Positions 15,710 through 24,720 of a DNA stretch of 64,000 nucleotides are shown here, piece after piece. Position 1 is the first letter of the stretch. Each line of letters opens with the position of its first letter. The DNA comes from JAAYDS01 sp012729155 (GTDB taxonomy: Bacteria; Chloroflexota; Anaerolineae; UBA1429). The DNA lies in contig DAIPBO010000019.1 of assembly GCA_036774405.1 (NCBI GenBank), forward strand, positions 1 to 64,000, given 5' to 3'. A program made the translations under genes and the position numbers. The notes beneath the pieces were generated by a model. The model saw only the letters and a list, made by a program, of their open reading frames with translations, did not search any database and was not told the origin of the DNA.

Positions 15710-17502
15710 TCAGATTGCTCCTTTGCTCCCTGCCAGCGTGCCTCAACGCGCGTTCCTTGGCCGCGCTCACTATCGATCGACAATCTAGCCCCAATCTGTT
15801 GGGCGCGTTCCTGCATGATCCCCAGGCCCAGGTGGGTCGGCGGCACGCTGGCGGGGTCGAACCCCTTGCCATCATCGGTCACTTTTAGCACAAGCCAGCC
15901 GTCAGCATAGGCCAGCGACACCGCTGCCCTGCTGGCGCCGGCATGTTTGGCGACGTTGTTCAGCGCCTCTTGCACGATGCGATAGTAGGCTACCTTGACC
16001 TCGGGCGTCAGCTCCAGTTCTTCATCGGCCTCGAGTGTGACTGGAATGCGCGAGCGCCCTGTAAAGGCCTCGACCAGCTGCTTGAGCAGTTCGCCCATGT
16101 CGGCCTCGAGCAGCGCCTGCGGCCGCAGCTCGAGCAAAAGGGTGCGCATCTCGGCCAACGCGCCACGAGTTAGAGCTCGCAGCTCATCGAGGCGGGCCGC
16201 GCCTGCCTCGGGCGAGCGCTCCCAGATGCGCGGCAACACTTCGGCGATTAGCGTCGCTGCAAACAGCGTCTGAGTCACGGCATCGTGCAGCTCGCGCGCC
16301 AGGCGCTGACGCTCTTGCAGCGTTGCAGACGACTGTGCGAGGTCATAGAGGCGCGCGTTCTCGATGGCCGACGCGGCGCGTCTGGCAAGCGCCGTCAAGA
16401 GGCGGCGCTCGTCCTGGTCGATGGAGCGGGGTCGCTCTGAACAGATAGTCAACACACCATAGCTCTGCTCGTCAATGCGGATGGGCACATGCACCAGCGA
16501 GCGCACGTTCTCTTCAGAGGTCAGTGGCTGTAGTGTGTCACGGTCGCGCTGGGTGTCGTCGACCACAACGAGATCGCTACTCTGGACAACCTCGCTCAGG
16601 CAGCCGTCGGCTACCGAGTAGCTGTGATCGGCAAAGGCTGCGCTAAACCCTCGCCAGACACGCGGCAACAGCCGTTCGCGGTTGACGTCCCAGGTGAATA
16701 GCGCTGCCTTGTCGGCGTTGAGCACAGCCATGCCAGTGGCCACGAGGGCATCGCCTACTTGCTCGATGGACACGTTACGGTGCAGGTCCTCGTCGGCACG
16801 AAACAACGTTTCTAGCATGCTGTAGGCTCGCTCAAACTCGTAGCCGATGCTGTGGTTGAGTGAGAGCGCCAACAGAGACGCAAAAGCTGCGGCTACCACA
16901 CTCATAATGAGCAGGAGCAGGTTAGAGGTGCGCTGTCCGTCAATGCCATCGCTGACGCGCTGAAAAAAGCGCGTCTCTTCGCGGTCATAAAGGTTCTGGG
17001 TCATGCGCTCGAGCCGCGCGACGCTGTCCAAGAGCTGCTCGCGGGTTTCGTCCTGTCCCAGGAGAGAAGCATCTGCGCGCACCTGCTCGATCACTTCCCC
17101 GTACTCGGCCAGTATCGGCGGCAGTTTGCTCAGGCCCAGGGCGATCACAGGGCTCTCCGGCGAGCTGCGCTGAGCCTGCTCCACCTGCGATGACACTAGG
17201 GCGTACTGAAGCTGCGCCTGCTCCAGGCCCTCGTCTCCGCCCGTCAGCATCGCGATGGTAGCCAGATGGAGCTCGTAGGTGCCGCGACGAATGTTGCCCA
17301 GATCGGTAAAGAGATAGCCGGAGCGCAGTGCATCCCTTGCCGCGGCGCCAGAGGCAAAGCCCATGATCAAAAGAGCCACCACTGCCATCACCAGCACCAC
17401 GCTGGCAATGGCCAGACCGAGCTGCAATGGCGTCAACCGGCGGATGTCGAGAGGTTTACGGGCGGTCATGGCGGCGTGCTGACTCCGCGGTGTTTGTGAC
17501 AT
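15706..17502 (-). CDS. Membrane sensor histidine kinase (HisKA_3, NarX/LiaS-like) with GAF domain
   Basis: About 598 residues. Two membrane helices (about 30-55 and 205-225) flank an extracytoplasmic helical sensor region. A GAF domain follows (about 250-390). Then come the HisKA_3 box with QRLARELHDAVTQTL containing the phospho-His, and an HATPase_c domain with EALNNVAKHAGA and a Gly-rich end GLGIMQERAQQIGARL. The signal sensed is unknown. The start is uncertain: ATG 17502 is used here, but TTG 17526 or ATG 17469 are possible and none has a good SD. It is followed immediately by its response regulator. Confidence 0.92.
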   Translation of the reverse strand: MSQTPRSQHAAMTARKPLDIRRLTPLQLGLAIASVVLVMAVVALLIMGFASGAAARDALRSGYLFTDLGNIRRGTYELHLATIAMLTGGDEGLEQAQLQYALVSSQVEQAQRSSPESPVIALGLSKLPPILAEYGEVIEQVRADASLLGQDETREQLLDSVARLERMTQNLYDREETRFFQRVSDGIDGQRTSNLLLLIMSVVAAAFASLLALSLNHSIGYEFERAYSMLETLFRADEDLHRNVSIEQVGDALVATGMAVLNADKAALFTWDVNRERLLPRVWRGFSAAFADHSYSVADGCLSEVVQSSDLVVVDDTQRDRDTLQPLTSEENVRSLVHVPIRIDEQSYGVLTICSERPRSIDQDERRLLTALARRAASAIENARLYDLAQSSATLQERQRLARELHDAVTQTLFAATLIAEVLPRIWERSPEAGAARLDELRALTRGALAEMRTLLLELRPQALLEADMGELLKQLVEAFTGRSRIPVTLEADEELELTPEVKVAYYRIVQEALNNVAKHAGASRAAVSLAYADGWLVLKVTDDGKGFDPASVPPTHLGLGIMQERAQQIGARLSIDSERGQGTRVEARWQGAKEQSE

Positions 17503-17667
17503 GCTGACCGAACTCGACTGGCCCAAAGGCGAACCTAGAACAGCCCCATGATATCACAACCGCCAGCTCGTCGAAACTAGCGAGTCACACCGTATCAACG
17601 CAACCTGGTCAGTCGGTCAGGGATGCAACCCGTCGACAGGGCGGCCCTCGTTCTGCTCGGCTGCACG
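17503..17667. other. Intergenic region between divergent histidine kinase and ABC genes
   Basis: No gene is seen. On the minus strand TATCAT (17553-17548) could be the -10 of the kinase promoter, with only a weak TTTCGA 17 bases upstream. Confidence 0.35.
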
Positions 17668-17696
17668 GTGCCAGGGAGCGATCTCGCCGCTACAAT
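17668..17696 (+). promoter_or_regulatory. Putative promoter of the ABC transporter genes
   Basis: GTGCCA (17668-17673), 17-base spacer, TACAAT (17691-17696). The -35 is one base from TTGCCA used at other promoters in this window. Confidence 0.5.
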
Positions 17697-17737
17697 CCAG
17701 ATGATGTGCACGCAACAACACCATTCCAAGGATGCCA

Positions 17738-18460
17738 ATGATGTTCAACAAGCTATGCAAAGCCACACGCAAAACTGCAGTCGGACAGCCAGACGCTTTG
17801 ATCGATCTCGAAGACGTGGTCAAGACTTACCAGAGCGCCGCAGGCAGCTTTTGCGCGCTGAGGGGGGTCAGTCTCGAGATCGATGCTGGCGAGTTCGTGG
17901 CGGTCATCGGCAAGTCAGGCTCTGGCAAGTCGACCTTGCTCAACATGATCACCGGTATTGACCGCCCGACTGAGGGCGAGGTGTGGGTCAATGGCGCCCC
18001 GCTGCATGATCTCAACGAAGACCAGTTGGCCGTATGGCGGGGGCGCAACCTGGGCATCGTCTTTCAGTTCTTTCAGCTGCTGCCGATGCTCTCTCTCGCC
18101 GAGAACGTGATGCTGCCTATGGATCTGGCAGACTATGGCACGCGGCGCCAGCGGCGCACGCGAGCGCTACAGCTGCTGGACCAGGTAGGCCTCACCGAAC
18201 ACGCCGACAAGCTGCCCTCAGCTGTGTCAGGCGGGCAACAACAACGGGCTGCCATCGCGCGCGCCCTGGCCACGGATCCGCCCATTTTGGTGGCCGATGA
18301 GCCAACGGGCAACCTCGATTCAGCTACTGCCGCCGCGGTGTTCGCGCTCTTTGAACAGCTGGCCTCTGAGGGCAAGACGATCCTCATGGTGACCCATGAC
18401 CGCGAACTGGCAACGTGCGCTGCGCGGGCTATTGTTCTAGCAGATGGCGCCATTGTCTAG
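17738..18460 (+). CDS. ABC transporter ATP-binding protein, MacB/LolD type
   Basis: A 240-residue ATPase. Walker A is GKSGSGKST (about 57-65), the Q-loop is FQFFQLLP, the signature SGGQQQRAAIARALA (about 155) is followed by Walker B ILVADEPTGNLDS and the switch His in MVTHDR. This set is typical of the LolD/MacB/FtsE class that works with FtsX-type permeases moving lipoproteins, peptides or antibiotics or acting as mechanotransmitters. AAGGA is 5 bases before ATG 17738, preferred over the ATG that overlaps the SD at 17732. The permease gene follows with a short overlap or a 37-base gap depending on its start. Confidence 0.95.
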   Translation: MMFNKLCKATRKTAVGQPDALIDLEDVVKTYQSAAGSFCALRGVSLEIDAGEFVAVIGKSGSGKSTLLNMITGIDRPTEGEVWVNGAPLHDLNEDQLAVWRGRNLGIVFQFFQLLPMLSLAENVMLPMDLADYGTRRQRRTRALQLLDQVGLTEHADKLPSAVSGGQQQRAAIARALATDPPILVADEPTGNLDSATAAAVFALFEQLASEGKTILMVTHDRELATCAARAIVLADGAIV

Positions 18461-18497
18461 CCCCCCCCGTGACACACTGATCAGCGACGTGAGGAGC

Positions 18498-20894
18498 ATG
18501 ACTTTGCTGAGCACACGATGGAAGCTGGTGTTCAAGGACCTCTGGCGCAACAGGAGCCGCTCGCTCTTGGCGATCATGTCGATCGCTGTGGGTGTGGTGG
18601 CCGTTGGGTCTATCAGCACGTCAACGGCCGTCATCCAGCGTAACATGGATTCGCAATACCTGGCAACGCGGCCGGCCGACATCGTGCTGTGGACCAGCTC
18701 GCTCGATGAAGAGGCCATCGCCGCCGTGCAGCGCCTGCCAGAGGTGGCCGCCGCTGAGGGCAAGATATCCTTCCGCGTTCAAGTGCAGATGGGCGAGGAG
18801 GACTGGAAGCCTGTTGATCTGTACGTCGTCGATCCTGACCGCGATGCAGAGATCGGCCGCATCGCCCTGGTTGGAGGCAAGAGCCTTGCACGCCAGCGTG
18901 ATGTCGTCCTCGAACGCCAGACGATGGACTATGTTGCGGCCAGTATCGGCGAGACGCTGACCATCAAGGCCTTTGGCGATCTGAGCACAGAGCTGCGCGT
19001 TGTGGGGGTAGCCCACAACCTGGGCCTGCCACCGCCCATGTTCAACGGTGGTGGCTCAGGGTACATCTCTGCCGACACGCTGCCCTGGTTCGGAATGATG
19101 CCGCTCTATAGCCAGGTTCACGTGCGCGTCACCGACGACCTGCGCACACGAGAGGGACTTGAGGCCGTGGCGCAGGCGGTCACGGCACGCATCCAGAATG
19201 GCGGAGGCGAGGTGCAGGGACATTGGCTGCCCAAGCCTGGTCGTCATTGGGCCTCAGACACGCTCGATCCTGTGATGCTCATCATGCAGGTGCTCGGCCT
19301 GCTGGCCCTGGGGCTGGCAGCCTTCCTCGTGATCAACACGATCATGGCCATCCTGGCGCAGCAACGCAGGAGCGTCGGCATGCTCAAGGCCATCGGGGCG
19401 CGTCAAAGCCAGGTCGTGGTCGTCTATCTGGCGATGGTCTTGATCCTGGCGCTAATGGCGTTGCTACTCGCCATGCCCGTCAAGATGCTGCTGGCACGCA
19501 GCATCGCGGACTTTGTAGCCAATATGCTGAACTTTGACATCAGCGACTATCGGCCGCCGGTAGGGACGGTCTTGCTCGAGGTGGTCGCCGGGGTGGCAGT
19601 ACCCCTCATCGCAGCCCTTGGCCCCGTTATCAAGGGCACTCGCATCACCGTACGGCAGGCAATCAATGACTACGGCCTCACAGAGGCTCCGCAGGGGGGC
19701 TTGTCCGAGCGCCTGTTGCATCTCCGGGTCATCTCGCAGACTTTCGTGCTCGCCCTGCGCAATACATTCCGCAGACGCGGGCGTCTCGTGCTAACACTCG
19801 CGACGCTGGTGATGGGCGGCGCTGTCTTTATTTCGGTGGCTAACGTGCAGGCCTCACTCGGCCGGACCACTGATGAGGCGCTTCAGTACTGGAACCACGA
19901 GCTCGTGCTCACCTTCAATGAGCCCTTGCGTATCCAAAAGATCAGCAACGAGCTGGCGGTGGTGCCTGGCATCGCAGAAGTCGAGTACTGGGGTGTTGCT
20001 GGGGCCGAGCGGGTGCTGGCCGATGGCAGCCACGGGCAACCCTTTAACATCGTCGCCCCGCCCGCCGACACGCAGATGATCATTCCAACACTCATCGAGG
20101 GGCGCTGGCTGCTGCCCGAAGACCAGAATGCGCTCGTTATCAACTCAGACTTGCTCAAAGTCGACCCCTCCATCAACGTGGGTGATGCAGTGACGCTACA
20201 GCTCGACCGTCATGGATCGCGTATCGAGACCGAATGGGTGGTGGTGGGTATCGCCAAGGCTTTGATGGTGGGGCCGCTCGGCTATGCCAACTATCCCTAT
20301 CTGGCACACACCGTGGGTGAAGCGGGCAAGGCGTTTTCAGCACGCGTGCGTCTCAACGACGCGTCGCCCGCCAACCAGGAGGCGATGGGTAAGCTGCTTG
20401 CCGCGCACCTCGATCGGCGGGGCATCGCCGTGCGCTCCTGGGAAAGCACGGCTTCGCTGCGCCAGAACATCCTGGGGCAGCTCAACACGGTGGTTGGCAT
20501 TCTGTTGACCATGGCAGTGCTGTTCGCTTTTGTTGGCGGCCTGGGCCTGATGGGCACCTTGAGCATCAATGTGCTCGAGCGGCGCCGCGAGCTGGGCGTA
20601 ATGCGCGCCATCGGCGCCTCTGGCCGTGCGGTGAGAAGGGTGGTTGCCATCGAGGGGCTGTTCATGGCGCTCATCAGCTGGGCTATTGGCGCCCTGGTGG
20701 CCCTGCCGCTTAGCGCGCTGCTAAGCCAAGTGCTGGGCGTGGCCATGATTCGCAGCCCCCTTACGCAGGTCTACTCGTTTGGCGGCCTGATCTTGTGGTT
20801 GCTGGTTGTGCTCGGCATTGCCGCTCTGGCGGTGGTGTTGCCGGCACACAGGGCCTCCGGGGTGTCGGTTCGTCAGGTGCTGGCGTATGACTAG
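18498..20894 (+). CDS. FtsX-type ABC transporter permease (long, two FtsX domains)
   Basis: About 798 residues. An N-terminal helix (near 20-40, LWRNRSRSLLAIMSIAVGV) is followed by an extracytoplasmic MacB_PCD-like domain, then three helices (about 265-400) forming the first FtsX domain. A second copy has its helix near 430-455, another periplasm-type domain, and three final helices (about 670-795). The frame is open from ATG 18444, overlapping the ATPase stop, but GAGGAG lies just before 18498, so the start is placed there (TTG 18504 is also plausible). Substrate unknown; the two-component system upstream is a possible controller. Confidence 0.92.
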   Translation: MTLLSTRWKLVFKDLWRNRSRSLLAIMSIAVGVVAVGSISTSTAVIQRNMDSQYLATRPADIVLWTSSLDEEAIAAVQRLPEVAAAEGKISFRVQVQMGEEDWKPVDLYVVDPDRDAEIGRIALVGGKSLARQRDVVLERQTMDYVAASIGETLTIKAFGDLSTELRVVGVAHNLGLPPPMFNGGGSGYISADTLPWFGMMPLYSQVHVRVTDDLRTREGLEAVAQAVTARIQNGGGEVQGHWLPKPGRHWASDTLDPVMLIMQVLGLLALGLAAFLVINTIMAILAQQRRSVGMLKAIGARQSQVVVVYLAMVLILALMALLLAMPVKMLLARSIADFVANMLNFDISDYRPPVGTVLLEVVAGVAVPLIAALGPVIKGTRITVRQAINDYGLTEAPQGGLSERLLHLRVISQTFVLALRNTFRRRGRLVLTLATLVMGGAVFISVANVQASLGRTTDEALQYWNHELVLTFNEPLRIQKISNELAVVPGIAEVEYWGVAGAERVLADGSHGQPFNIVAPPADTQMIIPTLIEGRWLLPEDQNALVINSDLLKVDPSINVGDAVTLQLDRHGSRIETEWVVVGIAKALMVGPLGYANYPYLAHTVGEAGKAFSARVRLNDASPANQEAMGKLLAAHLDRRGIAVRSWESTASLRQNILGQLNTVVGILLTMAVLFAFVGGLGLMGTLSINVLERRRELGVMRAIGASGRAVRRVVAIEGLFMALISWAIGALVALPLSALLSQVLGVAMIRSPLTQVYSFGGLILWLLVVLGIAALAVVLPAHRASGVSVRQVLAYD

Positions 20895-20929
20895 GATGAC
20901 GTGTGACAGGTTGTTCTGAAGGGAGAGAG

Positions 20930-21583
20930 ATGAAGCGAGTATCCGATCGGACGTGGTGGGGCATCGCGCTCATTGGCGTGGGTGCGCTATTGCTGTTGAG
21001 GAACATGATGGGGGGCTGGTTCGACCGCGAGGAGCTGCTTATCGGCGGCCTGTTCGCGGCGGCTGGCGTGGGTTTTGTGGTGACCTATGCGAGCAACACC
21101 AAGCAGCGCTGGTGGGCGATCATCCCCGGCTGCACGTTGCTGGGCTTGGGGGCGTTGCTCACCATGTCGAGCCTTTCGAACCGGCTGACGGGGCTTATCG
21201 GTGGCCCCGTATTTCTGCTCGCCATCGCGCTGTCTTTCTTGATCGTCTTTCTGAGCGAGCCCACACGCTGGTGGGCCATCATCCCGGCGGGCGCGACGGC
21301 CGCTGCTGGGGCCACCGCTCTGGTGGAGGCGCTACGACTACCCTTTGAGGGCGGCGCAGTAATGATGTTCGGCCTGGCGGCCACCTTTGGGCTGCTCGCA
21401 CTGGTCGAGACGCCGCAAGGCCGCATGCGTTGGCCGCTGATTCCCGCGGGCGTGCTGGCGGCCGTTGGCCTGCTCATTCTCTCTCAGTCGCTTCGGCTGG
21501 GCGGTTTGATCTGGCCGATCGCCCTGGTGCTCGCTGGCGCCGTCTTTGTGCTGCGCAGCCTGAAAGACACGCCGAAGGAATGA
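20930..21583 (+). CDS. Membrane protein with four tandem two-helix repeats
   Basis: A 217-residue, eight-helix membrane protein. Four repeats of about 53 residues each begin with an Arg/Trp motif: RTWWGIALIG (Trp9-10), QRWWAIIPG (61-62), TRWWAIIPAG (114-115) and MRWPLIPAG (168). Each repeat contains two hydrophobic segments. It resembles DUF5668/LiaF-like transmembrane proteins, but I cannot name it. AAGGGAG precedes ATG 20930; the in-frame GTG at 20903 is not needed. It lies 35 bases after the ABC permease gene and is probably co-transcribed, suggesting an accessory role in the transporter or the envelope-stress response. Confidence 0.85.
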   Translation: MKRVSDRTWWGIALIGVGALLLLRNMMGGWFDREELLIGGLFAAAGVGFVVTYASNTKQRWWAIIPGCTLLGLGALLTMSSLSNRLTGLIGGPVFLLAIALSFLIVFLSEPTRWWAIIPAGATAAAGATALVEALRLPFEGGAVMMFGLAATFGLLALVETPQGRMRWPLIPAGVLAAVGLLILSQSLRLGGLIWPIALVLAGAVFVLRSLKDTPKE

Positions 21584-21597
21584 CGTCCAACATACAC

Positions 21598-21634
21598 GCA
21601 CCCCAGGTGGAACACATTCTGCCGCCTGGGGTGC
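21598..21634. terminator. Bidirectional stem-loop between convergent genes
   Basis: GCACCCCAGGTGG and CCGCCTGGGGTGC (one mismatch) flank an 11-base loop. The element lies between the ends of the plus-strand repeat protein gene and the minus-strand RraA-like gene. No T-run is present on either side. Confidence 0.6.
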
Positions 21635-21654
21635 TGTGTGGTAAGGCAAACTGT

Positions 21655-22542
21655 CTAGAGCAGCGTCTCTTGCGATGCCTGCGCCTCGTCGGCGGCCGTC
21701 TTGCCTTTGAACGAGACGTTGTCGAGGCCATGCGTCTCGCGCCACGCCTCAAAGTCCGCCTCGATGGCCTCGGTCCACTTGGTGTCCATCTGTGACGAGG
21801 TGTAGATGCCCTCACGCAGGCGCTGGTGGCTGAACTGCTCGCGAAGATGCGTGCGTTCGGCGTGTTCGAGCACCTCTTCGGCCAGGTGCGGGGGCACAAA
21901 CAGCACGCCTTCATAGGTGGCCACCACCAGGTCACCAGGCATACAGGTGGCGTTGCCGATGCGGCAGGGCGTGTTGAGGCCGATCAGGGTCACATCGCGG
22001 ATCGGCGTCGGGTCCATGCCGCGGCAAAAGGTGCTAAAGTTCGGGATCTCGACGATCTGCTGTGCATCACGGATGCCGCCATCGATGATCTGGGCGGTGC
22101 CGCCGGTACGTGTAGCAATGGCGGTCGACAGATTGGCCCCCGAATAAGTGCCAAAGGCTACCTTGCCGAAGAGGTCGATGACGATGACGTCGTCCTTGCG
22201 CAGCGTCTCAATGACCCATGAATTCATCGCGCCGATGCGCCCTTCTTGCTCCTGGCCCAGACTCATCAAATAGTCGTGTAGGTCGGGCCTCGTGGGCACA
22301 AAAGTGCCCGTCACCGCTCGTCCGATAACGATCCGCTCGGGGTGCAGGTTGAGCCAGTTGCCTTCAAACTGATAGTGATAGCCGTGAGACCAGCAGATCG
22401 CCCAGGCCTCCTCGAGCACGAGGTTGAGCCCGCGCAGCCGCGCGATCACCTCATCTGACACCTTGGGCCGACCATCCTCGAATCGTTCACCTTGCCATAG
22501 AGGGGTGAGCTGGATGATATCCTCGCGATTGTTGAACTGCAT
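21655..22542 (-). CDS. RraA-family protein (aldolase/regulator-like)
   Basis: A 295-residue member of the RraA/dimethylmenaquinone-methyltransferase-like superfamily. The core (about 125-225) has FGTYSGANLSTAIATRTGG and IIDGGIRDAQQI; the Arg-Asp pair and the Gly-rich segment correspond to the metal- and oxyacid-binding site of 4-hydroxy-4-methyl-2-oxoglutarate aldolases. Some members have no enzyme activity, so function is open. The upstream ATG at 22593 falls inside the spacer of a good promoter (22579-22606), so transcription begins too late for it. ATG 22542, with GAGGTCGAGG before it, is chosen. The roughly 60-residue C-terminal tail is extra to the core. Confidence 0.82.
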   Translation of the reverse strand: MQFNNREDIIQLTPLWQGERFEDGRPKVSDEVIARLRGLNLVLEEAWAICWSHGYHYQFEGNWLNLHPERIVIGRAVTGTFVPTRPDLHDYLMSLGQEQEGRIGAMNSWVIETLRKDDVIVIDLFGKVAFGTYSGANLSTAIATRTGGTAQIIDGGIRDAQQIVEIPNFSTFCRGMDPTPIRDVTLIGLNTPCRIGNATCMPGDLVVATYEGVLFVPPHLAEEVLEHAERTHLREQFSHQRLREGIYTSSQMDTKWTEAIEADFEAWRETHGLDNVSFKGKTAADEAQASQETLL

Positions 22543-22578
22543 GCCTCGACCTCGCATCTTGATGATCGGAATGCCGGC

Positions 22579-22606
22579 AGTATGCGCGAGCATGAGGGGG
22601 TGTCAA
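22579..22606 (-). promoter_or_regulatory. Promoter of the RraA-like gene
   Basis: TTGACA (22606-22601) and CATACT (22584-22579), 16-base spacer, minus strand. Predicted transcription start near 22572, downstream of the longest possible start codon. Confidence 0.6.
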
Positions 22607-22703
22607 ATGCCCGCGGTGAGGTTGCTACTATGTGGTCCCACGTTGCCGTTGTGGTACAATAGCCTCATTGTCGAGTATTCGAGCCTAGAATCAGAGGTCA
22701 CCG

Positions 22704-23447
22704 TTGCACAGAGAGGCATCCATCAACTCGAACAAGACGGCGCGTTTTCGGGCAGGCTACCACACCAGCATCGTGCTGTATCGTCTGTTGTGGTTCACCA
22801 TCAATGTGCTCATGCGCATCGTTTACCGCTACCGCTCGAGTGGGCAAGAAAACATCCCCAAACGCGGCCCCGTGATCCTTGTGGTCAACCATCTGCATCT
22901 CACCGACCCAGGCACAGTGGTCTGTGCAGTATGGCGGCAGATTGTCACGCTGGCGGCCGACAAGTGGCTTGATACGCCCCTGGTGCGCTGGTTCCTACGG
23001 TCCGCGGGCACTATCTTTGTGAATCGTGGCGAGGTAGACCGCAATGCCCTCAAGCTCTGCCTTGATGTGCTCAGGCGCGGGCTGGCTTTGGCTATAGCTC
23101 CCGAGGGTACTCGCAGCCAGAGCGCCCAGCTACAGCGCGGTAAGGCTGGTGTGGCCTATGTGGCGCACAAGGCTGACGCGGTCATCGTGCCCATTGCTGC
23201 CTGGGGGCAAGAGCGCCTGGGCGATTGGCGTAGACTGCGGCGCCCAAGTTGCACGGTGCGTGTCGGCAAACCGTTCAGGTTAGACTATGGCGATGGCCGG
23301 CTCTCCTCAGAGCGCCTACAGGTGTTGGCCGATGGCGTCATGGTGCAGATCGCCCGTATGCTGCCAGTTGAGTACCAGGGCTACTACACCGAGCACGTGG
23401 CGGCGTTGACGGCTGACCAGCTTCCAGAGGGGCTGGTGGCCGTATGA
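22704..23447 (+). CDS. plsC: 1-acyl-sn-glycerol-3-phosphate acyltransferase (PlsC family)
   Basis: A 247-residue membrane-associated acyltransferase that acylates lysophosphatidic acid in phospholipid synthesis. An N-terminal hydrophobic segment (about 25-40) precedes the catalytic NHLHLTDP motif (His-x5-Asp variant, near residue 68), the glycerol-phosphate motif IFVNRGEVDR and the AIAPEGTRSQ motif near 140. The start is TTG 22704, with AGAGG about 7 bases upstream. It heads a run of genes with ybeY and rph downstream. The nearby TACAAT (22655) and TAGAAT (22686) could be -10 boxes, but no convincing -35 is visible. Confidence 0.9.
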   Translation: MHREASINSNKTARFRAGYHTSIVLYRLLWFTINVLMRIVYRYRSSGQENIPKRGPVILVVNHLHLTDPGTVVCAVWRQIVTLAADKWLDTPLVRWFLRSAGTIFVNRGEVDRNALKLCLDVLRRGLALAIAPEGTRSQSAQLQRGKAGVAYVAHKADAVIVPIAAWGQERLGDWRRLRRPSCTVRVGKPFRLDYGDGRLSSERLQVLADGVMVQIARMLPVEYQGYYTEHVAALTADQLPEGLVAV

Positions 23448-23460
23448 GGGGCGCGCTCTG

Positions 23461-23934
23461 ATGCCTCTCTACGATATCCAGATCGAGATTGCCCGTGAAT
23501 CGGGCGCTGCTGTGGCGCCGGAGCAGGTAGGGCTCCTGGTCGAAGCTGCGCTGGTGGCCGAGAGCGTTCAACCAGGCGCGGCGGTGTGGCTGCGCATTTC
23601 GACCGACGAGGAGCTTGCGGAGCTCAATGCTGTGCACCGCGGGCAAGCGGGTCCAACCGATGTGCTTTCTTTTCCCACTCAGGGCCAAGACGGCTGGATT
23701 ACCCCGCCTGGCGCGCCCGTAGAGCTAGGCGACATTGTCATTTCCTGGCCGCGAATTGTGGCGCAGGCGGCCGAACAGGGACACCCAGCCTGGCATGAGC
23801 TTGCCCTGATAGTGGTGCACGGCTGCCTGCATCTGCTGGGGCATGACCATATGCTCGCGAGCGAGCGGAGCCTTATGTGGGAGCGCCAGGAGCAGATCCT
23901 GGGGCAACTTGGCATCGTCGTGAGACTCGACTAG
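23461..23934 (+). CDS. ybeY: Endoribonuclease YbeY
   Basis: A 157-residue metalloprotein of the UPF0054/YbeY family, needed for 16S rRNA 3'-end maturation and ribosome quality control. The zinc-binding motif HGCLHLLGHDH (His-x3-His-x5-His) is near residues 119-129. TDVLSFP and LGDIVIS are also family hallmarks. GAGGGG lies 9 bases before ATG. It is 13 bases after plsC and 10 before rph, so the three probably form an operon. Confidence 0.95.
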   Translation: MPLYDIQIEIARESGAAVAPEQVGLLVEAALVAESVQPGAAVWLRISTDEELAELNAVHRGQAGPTDVLSFPTQGQDGWITPPGAPVELGDIVISWPRIVAQAAEQGHPAWHELALIVVHGCLHLLGHDHMLASERSLMWERQEQILGQLGIVVRLD

Positions 23935-23944
23935 ACTCGGCGCC

Positions 23945-24673
23945 ATGATGACCTTTACCCGACCTGATGGCAGATCTCATGACGAGCATCGTCATGTGGA
24001 TATTGCATTGGGCGTGGCGCCTGCCGCTCAGGGCTCTGCCCTGATCCGTTGCGGCAATACCCATGTGATCTGCGCTGCATCGATCATGCCGGGCGTACCC
24101 GAGTGGATGACAGGGCGCGGGGTGGGTTGGCTGACTGCCGAGTACAGCATGCTGCCATATGCCACCAGCCCTCGGAACAGGCGCGAACAGGAGCGCCTAT
24201 CGGGCCGCACCCAAGAGATACGCCGGCTGATCGGTCGCTCGTTGCGCGCCTCGCTCGACATGACGCTCTTGGGCGAACGCACAGTTTGCATCGATGCTGA
24301 CGTGCTACAGGCAGACGGGGGCACGCGCACCGCGGCCGTTACCGGCGGCTGGGTTGCGCTGGCCATCGCGCTGCAACGGCTCGTGGTGGCTGGCGAGCTC
24401 GTGCCGCGGGCTATGCCGACGCCGGTTGCAGCCATCAGCGTGGGCATCTTCCAGGGGCAACCTATCCTTGATCTGTGCTATTCTGAGGACAGCCAGGCCG
24501 AGGTCGATCTGAACCTGGTAATGGACGGCCAGGGGCGCTATATCGAAGTGCAGGGCACCGCTGAAGGGCGGCCTTTCTCGCGTGCGCAACTTGATGTGAT
24601 GCTCAGTTTGGGAGAGCAGGGCGTACGCAGCTTGATGGTACTGCAGCGGGCTGCTCTAGAAGGTGCCCGGTAA
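23945..24673 (+). CDS. rph: Ribonuclease PH
   Basis: A 242-residue phosphorolytic 3'-5' exoribonuclease that trims tRNA 3' ends. It starts with RPDGRSHDEHRHVDI, then SALIRCGNTHVICAAS, the conserved GRGVGWLTAEYSMLP, RSLRASLDMTLLGERT, IDADVLQADGGTRTA and the phosphate-binding GTAEGRPFSRAQLD. All are in family order and length is normal. The second Met is an equally likely start. Together with ybeY it forms an RNA-processing unit. Confidence 0.97.
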   Translation: MMTFTRPDGRSHDEHRHVDIALGVAPAAQGSALIRCGNTHVICAASIMPGVPEWMTGRGVGWLTAEYSMLPYATSPRNRREQERLSGRTQEIRRLIGRSLRASLDMTLLGERTVCIDADVLQADGGTRTAAVTGGWVALAIALQRLVVAGELVPRAMPTPVAAISVGIFQGQPILDLCYSEDSQAEVDLNLVMDGQGRYIEVQGTAEGRPFSRAQLDVMLSLGEQGVRSLMVLQRAALEGAR

Positions 24674-24720
24674 CAGCCCCTGATGGGGCCTGATGAGATC
24701 ATTCTTACGGAGGTCATATA

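Noticed and set aside
22643..22691. Promoters before plsC (TTGCCG, TTGTCG with TACAAT or TAGAAT)
   Set aside because: The spacings are 6 or 12 bases, far from 17, so no convincing pair exists.
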